A stretch of DNA of 64,000 nt from Tetradesmus obliquus (taxonomy: Eukaryota; Chlorophyta; Chlorophyceae; Sphaeropleales; Scenedesmaceae). The notes beneath the pieces are model-generated. The model ran no database searches, was not told the origin of the DNA, and worked only from the letters and a program-made list of their open reading frames with translations. Below, in pieces: positions 36,976 to 49,400 of this stretch (position 1 is the first letter of the stretch; the number at the start of each line of letters is the position of its first letter). The position numbers were made by a program, and so were the translations under genes. The stretch covers positions 4,960,001 to 5,024,000 of the forward strand of contig CP126198.1 of assembly GCA_030272155.1 (NCBI GenBank). The letters run 5' to 3'.

Positions 36976-39900
36976 ATGGAGGAATCCTGTTCCAACGGCC
37001 TTGACATGCTAGACGAAGACTTCATGGGCGAACTGCTGCCCTTGCTGTCAACAGAAGACATCAAGAGCGGTCGGCTGTGCTGCAAGGGATGGCATCGCTC
37101 CATACAGCACCGGATCCGCGTGTTGAGCCCTATGTCTATCGCAGATGCAGCACCAACGTGCCCCTTGAGCAGCTTGGATGTCCTGCAAGTGCACCTGCTG
37201 CAACTGCCGCCCAGCCTCCACAGCAGCCAAGCTACAGACGCAGCAGTAGATTCAAAAGCATTGACAGTAGCAGATACAGCAGTAGCAGGCACCACTCAGG
37301 CCTTCACTAGCCTGGCTCCACTACGTGGCTTGTCAGCAGCAGGACTGCAGGGCATGGCACATGCCTCAGTGGTCAACTTTGCAGGACAGCACTTGCCTTA
37401 TGATGTGCTCAAGCTGCTGAGTCAACATATGACGCGTTTGAAATCCCTGCAGCTTGACCACTGCAAGCTGCCAGCGCCTGCGCTGCTGCATGCAACTGGC
37501 CTCACCACCCTGCAGTCGCTCAGCCTTGCAGGAGTCCAGCTGCAGGGCGGACTGCACAAGCACATAAAGGAAGCAGCGCAATCAGCAGCTGCTGCAGCAT
37601 CAAGCACTGCCAGCATCGTGCGCGCAGCAGCTGCAGCAGCAGACTATGTAGAACAGGCGGGTCCATCAAGGCAGCAGGCTGCTGTTGCAGGAAAGGGTCA
37701 AACTTGGTCAAACATGTTTGCTCCCTGGGCGACAGAGCAGCAGATGCAGGAGGCATTCAGCTGGCAGCCGCAGCCCGCGCCATCTTCGCTGCTTGGTTGG
37801 AGCAGCGGCAAGTTTGCGGTGCTGTCAGCAGCGGATTGTGCGCTGCTGCTGGATGCTGTGCTGCTGCCGCAGCTGCAGCGCCTCAACCTGGACATACCTG
37901 CAAGGCCTCTGGTGAGGACCGACAGCAGTTACTTTGAATTGAGGGGAGGGGACGCATGTGACCGCTGGTTTGTGCTGGTGTGGTTTGCAGGATCGCAGGT
38001 GTGCGCTTCAAATCAGGCAAACCGCAACAGCATGAATATGTGCAGTGCACAGTAGCAGATCTACACACCACATACACCACCAAATCAACTCGCACAGCCA
38101 TGCTTTCACCTGCGCCAACATACTACGTAGTACGTTTGGCTCAAGTTGTTGTTTGGCTGCTTGCAGGACTTGCCGGCGCTGGTGCCGCTGGCAGGTCTGC
38201 CGCAGGGCCTGCAACTACGTAACACTATTGAACCAGCTCGCACCCCCACGCCTGTGTTGCTTTGACATACTTTCCTGCTTGCTTGCAGGATTTGCCGGCG
38301 CCGGTGCCGTTGGCAGGCCTGCCGCAGGGCCTGCAACTAAGCAACACCATCAATCAGCTCACACCCTCATGCCTGTGCCTGCCGCGACATACTTTCCTGA
38401 CTGCTTGCAGGACTTGCCAGCACCAGTGCCGCTGGCAGGGCTGCCGCAGGGCCTGCCGCTGCTGCAGCAGGCCTCCAAGCTGACAGCGCTGCGCCAGCTG
38501 GGCAGCTTGAGCTGCCTGAGGCAGCCGCTGCACTGGGAGGACTGGCAGGCGCTATGCAGCATCAGCACCAGATTTACGGTGGGTGCTGGTTGGCAGTTGT
38601 GGTGCGAGTTAGGCGTTAGGTTGGTGCTTGATGCTGCTGCTGCTGCTGCTGCCTGTCTACAGCTGTGTTGGGTAACAGCTGGGTTGTTGCGCTGCGCCAG
38701 CTGGGCAGCTTGAGCTGCCTGAGGCAGCCGCTGCATTGGCAGGACTGGCAGGCGCTGTGCAGCATCAGCAGCAGGCTCACGGTGAGTGCTGGCTGGCAGT
38801 GTGCTCTTGCTCAGTGCTGCTGTTGCTGCTTGTTGTTTCATACACAGCGTTGTCTTTTTGCTGCAGCTGACATTAGGCAGCCTGTCTGTGAGGCGCAGGG
38901 CACCGCAAGTGCAACGTTCTAGGCACCTACCTAGTAGTAGCCAACGTGATTGCTGCATGCGGCTGCTTGTGCACTTGCAGGAGCTTCACCTGAGCTGGAA
39001 CTGCAGCAGCGAGGGTTTTGACTCGGATGCTTTTGCGCAGCTGGGCAGCAGCTTCAGCCGGCTGCAGGTCCTCAGCCTGGACATCACTGCACTGAATTAC
39101 TACAGTCAACTCGATGAGCTTGTTACTTTGACCGGGCTGGCTGGCGGGTTGAAGGTGCTGCGGCTGTCGTTTGACCGGCCTCAGCACAGCCTGCTGCTAA
39201 GCCTGACGCAATGCAGCAAGGTGGGTTTGGCTGCAGCTCATTTCACTGCATGTACAGCATAGAATGATTACGTATGCACTGCAATAACACAGTAACAAAA
39301 TAACATAGTTCACGGGTGCAGTGTGGCAGCTGCTGTGTTGTGAAATGCTGCCATGATTGAGATGGTCCAGCCAAGCTGCTTTGTGCGCCTGGCAGGCGTT
39401 GCATGTTGCGGAGGGCCTGCTTGCTGCTGAAACTGCTTAGGGCTGCCCGAACAGAGCTGATGTGCGCTGAACTGCATAAGTCTGCTACATATATTGCGTG
39501 ACTCCAGGCTGTAACCCTGCTGCTGCTGCTGCTGCTTCTGCAGGTGACTGAGCTAGAGCTGCTTGGCCCTGTTGCTGATGAGCTGCTGGTACAGGTGGGT
39601 GGCTAGTTGCATACTTTTTCTCATATGTTATATTCACCTGTTTGTGCGTTAATAGCATGTTTCGTTACTTCGTGCATCCCTTGCTGCAGCTGCCTCTGCC
39701 ACATGGTGGCGGCGGCTGTCCGATATGCATGGCGCTCAAGCATCAAGCTGCTGCTGCTGCTGCTGCATTGCTGCTGCTGCTGCAGGTGGTGCGCAGCATG
39801 CCGCTGCTGAAGCGGCTGTCACTGGGCTCGGCACGCTCCTACAGGGCACACGACGTGAGCAGCAACAGCAGCAGCAGCATTGTTGCTAAGCTATGTATGT

Positions 39901-40711
39901 AGAATGAAGCACAGTGCAGCGACTGCACCAGCTGCCACCAATTGTCTAGTGTGCCGCTGCTCCTCAGCGCATTGCCCTCCCTGCGGTGTCCTGGATTTGA
40001 ACCGAAATGAAAACACTTCTACCACTGCACCCCGCAGCTGCTTCAACAACAGCGATGCTGCTGCTGCTGCTGCAGCAAGCGCTGCGCAAGCCCGGGGACT
40101 ACCTGCTGTCCCAGCTGGACCTGTGCTGCCCACAGCTGCGGCTGCTGCACATGCCAGGCCTTGTCATTGACGGCAGAGGCATAAAGCCGGCTGCAGGGGC
40201 GCTGCCGCGCAGCGCCGGCGCTGCTGCTGCTGCTGCTGCTGCTGCTGATGGTATTGATGGAGATGAAGTTCATTGTGAAGGAGTGTTGGGTGCTAGAGGA
40301 GGGCTGAGGAGCTTGCAAAGCGTGGAGCTGTGTGCGGCGCAGCTGATGCGGTCGACGGTGAGCACATTGTGTGCAGCACTGTTCAGTAAGGTTGGAGCAG
40401 CGCTTTGCGCCTGGGCGCAAGCATCCTGCTGACAGCTGCAACAAGAACAGCGGCGCAGCTGATGCGGTGGACGGTGAGCAAGCCATGTGCAGCAGCGCGT
40501 TGTGCCTTGGACAGTCTTGGTAACCTGTGAACTGTGTTGACATGACAGCACATGACATGAGGACGTCGCCAGCTATGTTCAACTCAGTAGGCATGAGGTG
40601 CGGCTTATCTCTATGGCTGCAGCTGCATAGAATCGCGATGCAGCAGCTGTACAGCTCAAGACCTTGCCTCATGTAGTAGGGTGTGTAACTTCTGCTGTTG
40701 CTGCTGTGCCT

Positions 40712-40744
<33 letters not shown>

Positions 40745-42775
40745 AGCTGCCACACTTATCCTACTTGAGCAGCCTGCGCAGCATCGTGCTGCATGGCATG
40801 CCGCTCCGGGAGTTCCCACACGTGTGCAGGTGAGCATCTCCATTGCTGTAGTTTGACCATAGTTTGAGCATAGTTTGACCGGGGTTTGACTGGGGTTTGA
40901 CCAGACCAGGGTGCATGGCGGCCATGGTATGAGCGCTTTCATGCACTGCTCTGTCTGTAGTCCGCTGCTCACGGCGAACCTATCTACTTCTGATGCATCA
41001 GCCTGCTCTGTATCTGTGTGGGTGCCGACTGTCACACCTGCTGCTTCTGCTGCTGCTGCTGCTGCTGGGGTGCACCCGTGCTGCCGCTTCTGTATTTGAA
41101 TCGTGCAGGCTCAACTGCTTGGCGCCGCTGTCATCGCTGCAGCACCTAACCAGTCTGCGCGTGCTCCCCAACCCATCAGAGCAGGCCCATTTTGTGAACC
41201 TGCCTGCACATGTGCCTGGCGCAGCAGCAGCAGCAGCTGGGCAGCCGCCGCATCTGCCAGCAGCGCATTTGCAGCAGCTGCTGCAGCAGCTGCAGCAGGG
41301 CGGAGTGCAGCAGCTGGCGCAGCAGATGGGGCTGCAGCAGCAGCCTCAGGGCATGCAGCAGGGCATACAGCAGGTTGCGCAGCAGATGATGCAGCAGATG
41401 GGGCTGATGCAGCAGCCTCAGGGCCTGCAGCAGCCGCAGGGCCCGCAGCAGCCGCAGGGTTTGCAGCAGGGCATGCAGCAGATCGCTCAGCAGGTGGGGC
41501 AGATGCAGGCTGCGCAGCAGCAGGGGCATCCGCTGCAGCAGGTGCTGCAGCATTTGCAGGCGCTGCTGCAAGCGGGTGCAGCAGGCGTTGGTGGCGGGGG
41601 TGGGGCAGGCAATGCAGCAGTTCCAGCAGCAGCAGCAGCAGACGGAGACGAAGCAGAAGCAGCAGAGGATGCAGCAATGGCTGATGCAGATGCAGAGTCT
41701 GATGAGGATTATGAAGTGGGTGGCGATGAGTCAGCGTCAGACACAGATGACAGTGTTAGTGACAATGTGAGTGACGAGGACTTTGAAATGGATGAAGATG
41801 GCGAGGAAGAGGAGGAAGAGGAGCAGCAGCAGCAGCAGCAGCAGCAGGTTGGAGGTGCCTTGCAAGGGCCCCTGGCAGCAGTGATGGGCATGCTGAACCA
41901 GCAGCAGCAGCAGGGCCAGCAGCAGCAGCCGCCGCCGCTGCAGCCGTGGATGCAGCGGCTGTCATTTGAACCGCATTTGCACTTCCTGAAAGGGCTTCCG
42001 GGCTTAGGTGGGTGCCTTGTGCAACAGGGGCATGTGTTACGTGCCGTTGCTAGCGTACCTAGTGTTTTTGGCCTTGCACCTTGCAGTGTGTTCGCGCTTC
42101 ACAACCTTGCTTAGGCAGCCGTCAATCTTGGTTCAGCAAGCATGCCTCTACTGACTGATGCATGCGGCGGCTAGGTAGCACATTCTTCGCGTCAACAGCA
42201 TGTACCTTCTGCTGTCCCTGAACACCACCCTGGAACGTGCCGCCTTGTCTACGTCATTCCAATGCTGCCTATCCCTGCTGCCGCTGCTGCTGCGGCTGCT
42301 TCTGCTGTTCCCACCCCCAGTGGAGCTGGAGCTGGGCTGCCTGCAGACCAACGGCTCCTGCCTGCTGCACCTGCACAGCCTGCCTCAGCTGGCCAGCCTC
42401 ACCCTAGGGGGCAATATAACGTTAAATAACAACTCCTGGGGCTTCATAAGCCAGCTGCACCTGCCGGGTGTTACGCAGCTGTCACTAACAGGCTGCAGGT
42501 TTGTGACAGAGCTGTCATCGTCAGCAGTAGCAGGTGCAGCAGCAGCGCGCAGCAGTGGTGAGGCCACCACACCAGCAACAGCAGCGGGCGCCAGCAGCAG
42601 TGCGGCAGCAGCAGCAGCAGCCAGCAGCAAGTCGGCAGCAGCAGCAGCATCCAGCAGCAGTGCGGCAGCAGCAGCAGCAGCAGCGGGTGCCAGCAGCAGT
42701 GCGGCGGCAGCAGCAGCAGCAGCCTCCAGCAGCAAGTCGGCAGCAGCAGCAGCAGCAGACACTGCAGCAGCCGCA

Positions 42776-42810
<35 letters not shown>

Positions 42811-43423
42811 GGATCGGCTGGCAGTTGCGCTGGGCCCTGCCTTTCCCAGCTGCAGAAGCTTGGAGCTAGGCAGCTGCCTCAGCTTGAGCTGCAGTGGGCT
42901 GCAGCTGCTGCTGCTGGGCCTGCCGCAGCTGCGGGTTGTACGGCTGCTTGAAGTGGATCAATCGAAGCTTGCTGCTGCTGCTGCTGATGTGGACGGTGGC
43001 GGCAGCAGCAGCAGCGGCAGGGGTGCTGTTGCTGGCGTGGTGCGGACGGTTATGCAGCGGATGCGGGGGGCGCGGCCCCGCGGTGGTCCACAGCAGCAGC
43101 AGCAGCAGCAGCAGCAAGAAAGTTTGGCCACTGGACAGCCTTGCTCCTCACAAGCAGCAGCAGCAGCAGCAGTGGAGTGTGTGCTGCAGCCTGGCATGCA
43201 GCTGCAGTACCTAGAGCTTGTAGAGGGCCGGGAGCCCGGTGCTGCTGTGCCTCAAAGTGCATTGTTATCTGCACGGCAGCAGGCCAGCAGCAGCAGGAGC
43301 GGGCTGGGGCTGCCTGCCCTGGCTGATGTGGTGGGGGCGTGGCAGGGGCTGCCGGGGCACCTGCGGGGCAGGGCGGCGGTGTTTGTGAACAGCCAAGGGA
43401 GCCTGGTGCCGCTGGTGCCGTGA
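36976..43423 (+). CDS. Large leucine-rich-repeat protein with F-box-like start (LRR2)
   Basis: Predicted exons are 36976-37911, 38411-38578, 38867-38887 (a 21-nt micro-exon), 38981-39220, 39544-39594, 39786-39854, 40076-40357, 40747-40829, 41109-42007 and 42321-43423. Phases agree and the sum is 3,852 nt (1,283 aa). The N-terminus contains LLPLLSTEDIKSGRLCCKGW, F-box-like and similar in layout to LRR1. LRR motifs follow (SLQLDHCKLPAPALL, LHLSWNCSSEGFDSDAF, LKRLSLGSAR, LTSLRVLPN). Exon 9 inserts a Met/Gln/Gly-rich repeat (MQQG, QQPQG), an acidic tract (DEDYEVGGDES to EEEEEEE) and poly-Gln. Exon 10 resumes LRRs split by a long Ala/Ser tract. The role is unknown; a ubiquitin-ligase receptor or scaffold is possible. 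Echo arrays flank exon 2 and the stop codon. The start could instead be 36895. Confidence 0.75.
38090..38470 (+). repeat. Three copies of LRR2 exon 2 start with acceptor
   Basis: The block beginning GA(C/T)TTGCCGGCGC or its variant, encoding DLPA-VPLAGLPQGL, with TTGCAG acceptor and part of the upstream intron, occurs at 38167, 38289 and 38411. The spacing is exactly 122 bp twice. Only the third copy continues into the rest of exon 2. Confidence 0.85.
38485..38790 (+). repeat. Duplicated end of LRR2 exon 2 with donor
   Basis: The block encoding LRQLGSLSCLRQPLHW-DWQALCSIS ends in a donor at 38579 and recurs about 204 bp downstream, ending at another donor (GTGAGTGC) near 38781. The second copy has no clear acceptor of its own. 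Confidence 0.8.
39983..40035 (-). pseudogene. tRNA-like sequence lacking an anticodon arm
   Basis: On the minus strand 53 nt start GCGGGGT and end ACACCGC, which pair at 6 of 7 acceptor-stem positions. A D-arm-like GCAGTGGTAGAAGTG and a canonical T-loop (GGTTCAAATCC) lie between, but there is no room for an anticodon stem-loop and the T-stem is weak. It sits in an LRR2 intron just before the 40076 exon, on the opposite strand. It could be a decayed tRNA, the head of a tRNA-derived SINE, or chance. Confidence 0.3.
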
Positions 43424-44140
43424 TGTTTGCGCTGCGGATTGTTTGGTACAGAATGTTTGATGAAACCGGTTGGTGAGTCCTGCCGCAGCACCTGCGGGGC
43501 AGCGGGCGGTGGTGTTTGTGAACAGCCAGGGGAGCCTGGTGCCGTTGGTGCCGTGATGTGTGTGTGCTGCACTTTGAGTTTGTTGGCTGCAGAAAGCTTT
43601 CATTCGATGCCCACGGTTGATCCTGGTGCCGCAACATGCACTGGGTTTCTTGCGGCAGGGGTAATCAGCAGCAGCAGCAGCAGCAGGAGTGGGCTGGGGC
43701 TGCCTGCGCTGGCAGATGTGCTGGGGGCGTGGCAGGGGCTGCCGGGGCACCTGCGGGGCAGGGCGGCGGTGTTTGTGAACAGCCAAGGGAGCCTGGTGCC
43801 GCTGGTGCCGTGATGTTTGCGCTGCGGATTGTTTGGTACAGAATGTTTGATGAAATCGTTTGGTGGGTCCTGCCGGGGCACCTGCGGTGCAGCATGCGGC
43901 GGTGTTTGTGAGCAGCCAGGGAAGCCTGGTGCCGCTGGTGCCGTGATGTTTGCACATGCGCTGTGGCTTGTAGGGTATAAAGGGTTAAAAAGGCATTGGT
44001 TAGTCCTGATGCGGCTGACATGCACTGGCTGACTTTTGAAAGGCTGAGCCAAACACATGTGGTTGGTTCAGTGGCCGGCGGTGTTTGTGGCCATGTGACA
44101 GCCAGCAAGGGGAGCCTGGTGCCGCTGATGCCGTGATGTT
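43286..44140 (+). repeat. Tandem copies of the LRR2 C-terminal coding end
   Basis: The last coding block (GLPGHLRGRAAVFVNSQGSL, then VPLVP and TGA) recurs downstream of the real stop at 43423. A near-identical long copy ends at 43813 (388-390 bp later); shorter decayed copies end at about 43556, 43947 and 44133. The copies share downstream non-coding sequence, so the repeat unit spans the stop codon. Confidence 0.85.
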
Positions 44141-44843
44141 TGCGCTGCGCTGGGCTGTTGACAGAATCTTGTGTCTTTTCGGAGTCGTGGGTTGTGGGGT
44201 TTTAGGAGTGCTGCAGGGGGTTTGGGCGGCCCTGGGAGTGCTGCTGCAAACGCGTGGCCTGATGTACTTTGTAACAGACTGTAAGTGCTAGAGCTTGTGA
44301 CTTTAAGTGACTTTAAGTGCTGGAGCTTGTTACGGCTATCTATTGCGTAGATGCTGCATGTTTCAGTCTTCAGTGTGTGCAAGTTTCCTTGCAGTCGACA
44401 TGCCCTGTGATAGGTCAGCGTCATCTCAATTGCTTGAGAGTTCGCGGCTGGCCTGCACTGCAGCGTAGCGTACTGAAACATACAAACGATGTTCTTGTGT
44501 ACACTCTTGTTACTGACTTTCAAAGAAAACAGAGTTCACTCGCTGGGGGTGTCACCAGCCTCTGCTGCGTCACAGGGCCCTGTGCCCAAACCCCGTCGTT
44601 TCCGGATACGCTTGGCACCTCAGCTCGCGGTGAAAGTGACGCGAATGTGTCTGCGTTGAACTTTGTGCTGTTGCGTGAGCGTTGCACGGCAATACGCTGC
44701 TCACCTTGCCAGTTTCTAGCCCGCTTCTCCCTGCTGTGTTCAGCGGCAGTGCTCGCCGATCGTACGCAGGAACAGAAATCTGAATGTTGAAAGGTCAATA
44801 CAACAAATTTCTTGTCTAGTTTTGAGAGCTTGAAGCAAAGGCT
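44141..44843. other. Intergenic region
   Basis: No supported gene was seen between the last LRR2 echo and the metalloprotease start. Two ORFs overlapping on opposite strands (44317-44790 and 44520-44798) lack domain content. Confidence 0.45.
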
Positions 44844-45009
44844 ATGTCTGGTGAGGTGCAGGCATCAGCTTCTGCTTTGGTCGCATCTCCTCAAGTGACT
44901 GATGTCAACAAAGTGTGGAGCTTTGCCTACAACACAGTGTTGAATACAGCATCTCTTATTGAGTTACAGTGGTGGAAAAGTCTGATCACACGGCTCTTGT
45001 TGCTCACAC

Positions 45010-45069
<60 letters not shown>

Positions 45070-46426
45070 CCACGGCCGCTTACCTTCACAGGCACTGGAA
45101 GAAGATTCTCGCCCTAGCAGCCGCTGGCCTGCTGCTGTTCTCTGTGGGCATAATCGCTGGTTTTCAAATCCGCAGGCAGAGCAGCACTACAGCCAGCTCC
45201 GCACTTGCCACACCCAGCAGCAGCAGCAGCAGTAGCAGTGCTCCGGGGCGCGTGCGTGGTGCTGCGCTGCTGACAAACGGCCAGGTGCTGCAACAGCTGC
45301 CACCCCCGGGGAGTGATGAAGCAAGGCAGCTGCTGGCACAGCCGGACACACCAGGTGAGAAATGCAACACAGCTGGTGTGTCCCACACCACCGAGGAAGG
45401 CAGGCATGGTAGCATGAGTTGCTGATGCTCGCACAACTGCAGCTACGCTGAAGCCGGACGTGAGATGCTCCTGTGTGCCTTCCTGCAAACAAGCTGGGCA
45501 GCAGCAGAAGTGCTGAGAAGTGCTGCGAAGCCTTCTGGACAGTATCAGGAGCTCATGGTGTTTCCAGGGGCTGCATGTAGGCTGTGCAAGAAGGTTTAAT
45601 GCAACTGACATTTGCCACGGCTACACAGCAGTACGTACACCAGTACTGTCCAACTTTGCTGCTTGTCTGTCCTTCACACCCACCACGACCTGCTTAAAAC
45701 TCTCTTGTGCAGCCAACATCAAGGCAATCTACACGTATGACGAGGATGCTGCACTGATCACAGAACGGCTCTCAGCCACTTTCCTGCAGCAGCTGCAGCA
45801 GCAGCTGGCAACCAGCAGCAGCAACCCCCAGCTGCTCCAACTCGACATTCAGCCATTTGTGCGTGTTGCAAGGGATGTATTGAGCTATCTGCGGTACAGC
45901 AACAGCCAGGCTCTGCTGCCACTGCTTCGGCAGTACAGCAGCAGCGGTACGCTGGATGTGTCAGAGATAGATCCAGATGTACTGCAGGGGGAGGTGTTAC
46001 AAATGTTGAATGTAACAAGGCTTGGGGAGTGGTACCGAGCAGCAGCGCAGTATGATGTGGCAGGGAGCCGTACAGTACCGCCGCCGACGATGGCAGCAGC
46101 AGCAGCAGGAAGTCAAGAAAATGGGCAGGTGAGGAAGCACCACACGTGTGTGACATGTTATTCGGCCTGTTACAAAATGATTCAAAGGATATGGCCGGGG
46201 GCAGCAGCTGCTGGGGAGGCAGAATGCTCAGCAGTATGTGCATTTACACGTGTACACTCTTTCCATGCAGGTTGATGCTGCAATCAGATACTTGTGCAGC
46301 AAGTAAGGGAGAAACCACCTTGCTCACCATCTTTCATGTACCTGTGTGACCATTTGCTGCTGCGCAGCCGGCAAGCGACACGTCAGCAGCAGCAGCAAGC
46401 GGCAGGCACCTGCTGCTGAGCAGTCC

Positions 46427-46466
<40 letters not shown>

Positions 46467-49400
46467 GTGCGGCACCAGCCCCGCCACATCAGGCGCCTCC
46501 ACAGGGCAGCCTCAATACCATACATCCCAGACTACCCCCAACCAGCAGCAGCAGCAGCAGCAACACAAGATGCTGCCATCCCCACTGCAAGCCCCGAGAT
46601 GAGCTTGCAGGAAATGCTCTGTGCCATAAAACCCTACAGCCCCACTGGCTTGCAGGGCATGCGGCTGCCTGCAGGAAACAGCAGCAGCAGCAGCAGCAGT
46701 GGGGCGATCAGCTGCCAGCCGCCTGAGCTTGGCCTTTTTCAGCATGGCAGTGTGGTGTTCCGGCCTATAGTGGTACCAATCGTGTTCCACGGTGAGTTTC
46801 AGCAAGTACACTCGCTATCGTGACGACTATGCTGCTGCCGTTGCTACGTTTTTGATTGCTTCGCCCCATTGTTGTGCCTATTGTGTTCCATGGTGAGCTG
46901 TAGGAAGGAACTCGTTGCGGCTGATCTACTGCCGCCACTGCTCCCATGTTGTGTTCTGTGGAGAGTCACCAAGAAACAACACAGGCGGTTTTGCGGCTGC
47001 ACCTGCTGCTGGTCCCTCTCTGCAGCGCCTCTGTTGTATATTTGGCATTCGAACCTGTCTTCTGCCGTGCTGCTGCTCCGCTGTTCGTCCTGCCGTGCAG
47101 CGCTTCAGCGCTAGCAACGTGCTGCAGCCGCCACGGTGGCAGCAGTGTTGTGGCTGTATCTCCGCTCTCTCTGTCTCTGCAGTGCGGTGTGAGCCTGTTT
47201 CAAAGTGTGACATGTGTATCAACCAGCCTGTTTCAAAGTGTGACATGTGTGTCGACCAGCTGCTGGCTGCTGTGCTGTCTGCCCTGCAGTGCAGCGTTTC
47301 AACGCCAGCAACGTGCTGCAGCCGCCAGTGTGGCAGCCTGAGAAGGCAGCGCAGCGCCTGGTGGACGTAACTAATCGATTTTTCAAGGACAGCGGCATAC
47401 AGTGAGTGCAATTGGCTGCCCTCTCTGCTGCTGAGTCTTGCAGTGCTGCGTTTGTCTAGCTATTCACAAGCTGCTCAAGCGGAACTCTCCGCTTGCATTG
47501 AAGAAGAGCATGCAAAGCATCAGCCTGTAAGGACCAGTCTGCGGACAGGTTGATGTATCATGTTTGACCACGTTTGTATCATGCGCCTGGTGGACGTCAC
47601 CAACCGCTTCTTCAAAGACAGTGGCATACAGTGAGTGATCAGCACGCATCAGCGTGTCACCCGTCATGGTGTTGTTATAACTTACGCAACTGACATGCAG
47701 CTGCAGCTGCAACAACTGCACCAATCGCTTTTTCAAAGACAGTGGCATACAGTAAGCACCAGCAGCCCGCCCTGCTTTCTAGTCAAGCGTCAGTGTGTTT
47801 GTGTTTGTTCTCTGCAATTTGCTCGAAGTGTGACCAGTGCAGGAGGCACATCAGTGACAGCTGCACACACTTGCCGGCACTTCGCAACGCATCAGCGCGT
47901 CACCACAACCAGCTTTTGGCCGTGTTGGCTGACCATCACATTCACAGAACATGCTGCTGCCACTGCCACATCTGTGCAGGTTCAAATTGCAGGAGGTGCG
48001 TCATAACGTCACAAAGTACGACTACCTCCTACTCGCCACCCAAGAGGACTGGCACCTCTGCAGTGCCAACATAAAAGAACAAACAGCAGGCTTCCCGTGC
48101 CTCACATCCACCTCGCAATTCCCAGCTGTCGCGGCCCTCGCTTCAAAAAATGTTATTAACGTGTTTGTCAGCGGCTCGAGTGACCCGACAGCTGGGTTCT
48201 GCGATCCCGGGTCGGGAGGGTCCATCTGCAGGCGGCTGTACCTAGGGTATAGCCGGGCGCTGGGGCCGTGGTTTAGCGAGCCGTCTGAAACCTGGAAGGA
48301 GGGCAAGACAGAGGAGAATTGGGTGTTCATCACGTGGGATCTCTTCAACCCTTCTGGAAAGAACAGCGAGCGGTTTTGGGACGGCGGCGCTGCTGCTCTG
48401 GCACACGAGATCGGACACTACTTGGGTAAGTTAGTGGGGTCCTGTGAAGCTGGTTGTAAGTCTGTTGCTGAGCAAGAGGATGGTGTGATGCCGTGCTGCA
48501 TTTTTCTGAGCCTACTTCAACTGTAAACAAGCAAGTGGTTGTCAGCGACCCAGGCAGCGGTACGTAAGGAGCCTTAGACGAACGTGCAGTCCTTAACAAG
48601 GATGACTAGTTTCGGCTTTTGACAGCCTCATCAGATCCTGCGTAGACCACATGCGTGTAAGGCTAGATGTAAGTGCTCACGAACGAGCAGTACAGCTGAC
48701 AATGACACTGACAGTGCCAGCTGTACGTGTACTGCCTCTGGCAGTGAAAGTACGATGCTGCCATGTGATGTTATCATGCATGGCAAGCAGCATGCAAGCA
48801 TGGTAAATGCAAGCATATGCAAGGCACTTAAACTTCAGTGCCGCGCGCGAATCAGGCGCGATGCAATGGATTTGTAAACAAGCAAGTGGTTGTCAGCGAC
48901 CCAGGCAGCAGTACGTAAGGAGCCTTAGACGAACGTGAAGTCCTTAACAAGGATGACTAGTTTTGGCTTTTGACAGCCTCATCAGATCCTGCGTAGACCA
49001 CATTCGTGCAAGGCTAAGTATAGGTGCTCACGAACGAGCAGTACAGCTGACAATGACACTGACAGTGCCAGCTGCACATGTACTGCCTCTGGCAGTGAAA
49101 GTACGATGCTGCCATGTGATGTGATCATGCATGGCAAGCAGCATGCAAGCATGGTAAATGCAAGCATATGCAAGGCACTTAAACCTCAGTGCCGCGCGCA
49201 AATCAGGCGTGATGCAATGGATTTGTTTTTGGTGTAGGCAACTACAACACGTGCTGCAGGGCCCCCAAATATCCGTGGCACCTCTGGGTGATGTTTGTAC
49301 TGCGCATACACGCGGTTCAGCACCACACCAATACGTGCTGTCATCTCAAACTGCCCATTAGGCAAGACAAGCACTGGGGCATCACCTCTACGCTGCTGGC

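Noticed and set aside
42385-42810. Minus-strand poly-Leu/Ala ORF resembling a membrane protein
   Set aside because: It is the antisense of the Ala/Ser tract in LRR2 exon 10; no helices with realistic flanking charges.
43286-44140. Repeated LRR2 ends as an assembly artefact
   Set aside because: Copies differ at scattered positions and have different lengths, which a simple assembly duplication would not give.
48022-48348. Minus-strand 108-codon ORF in the protease catalytic exon
   Set aside because: The plus strand encodes a clear M43 domain with HExxHxxG.
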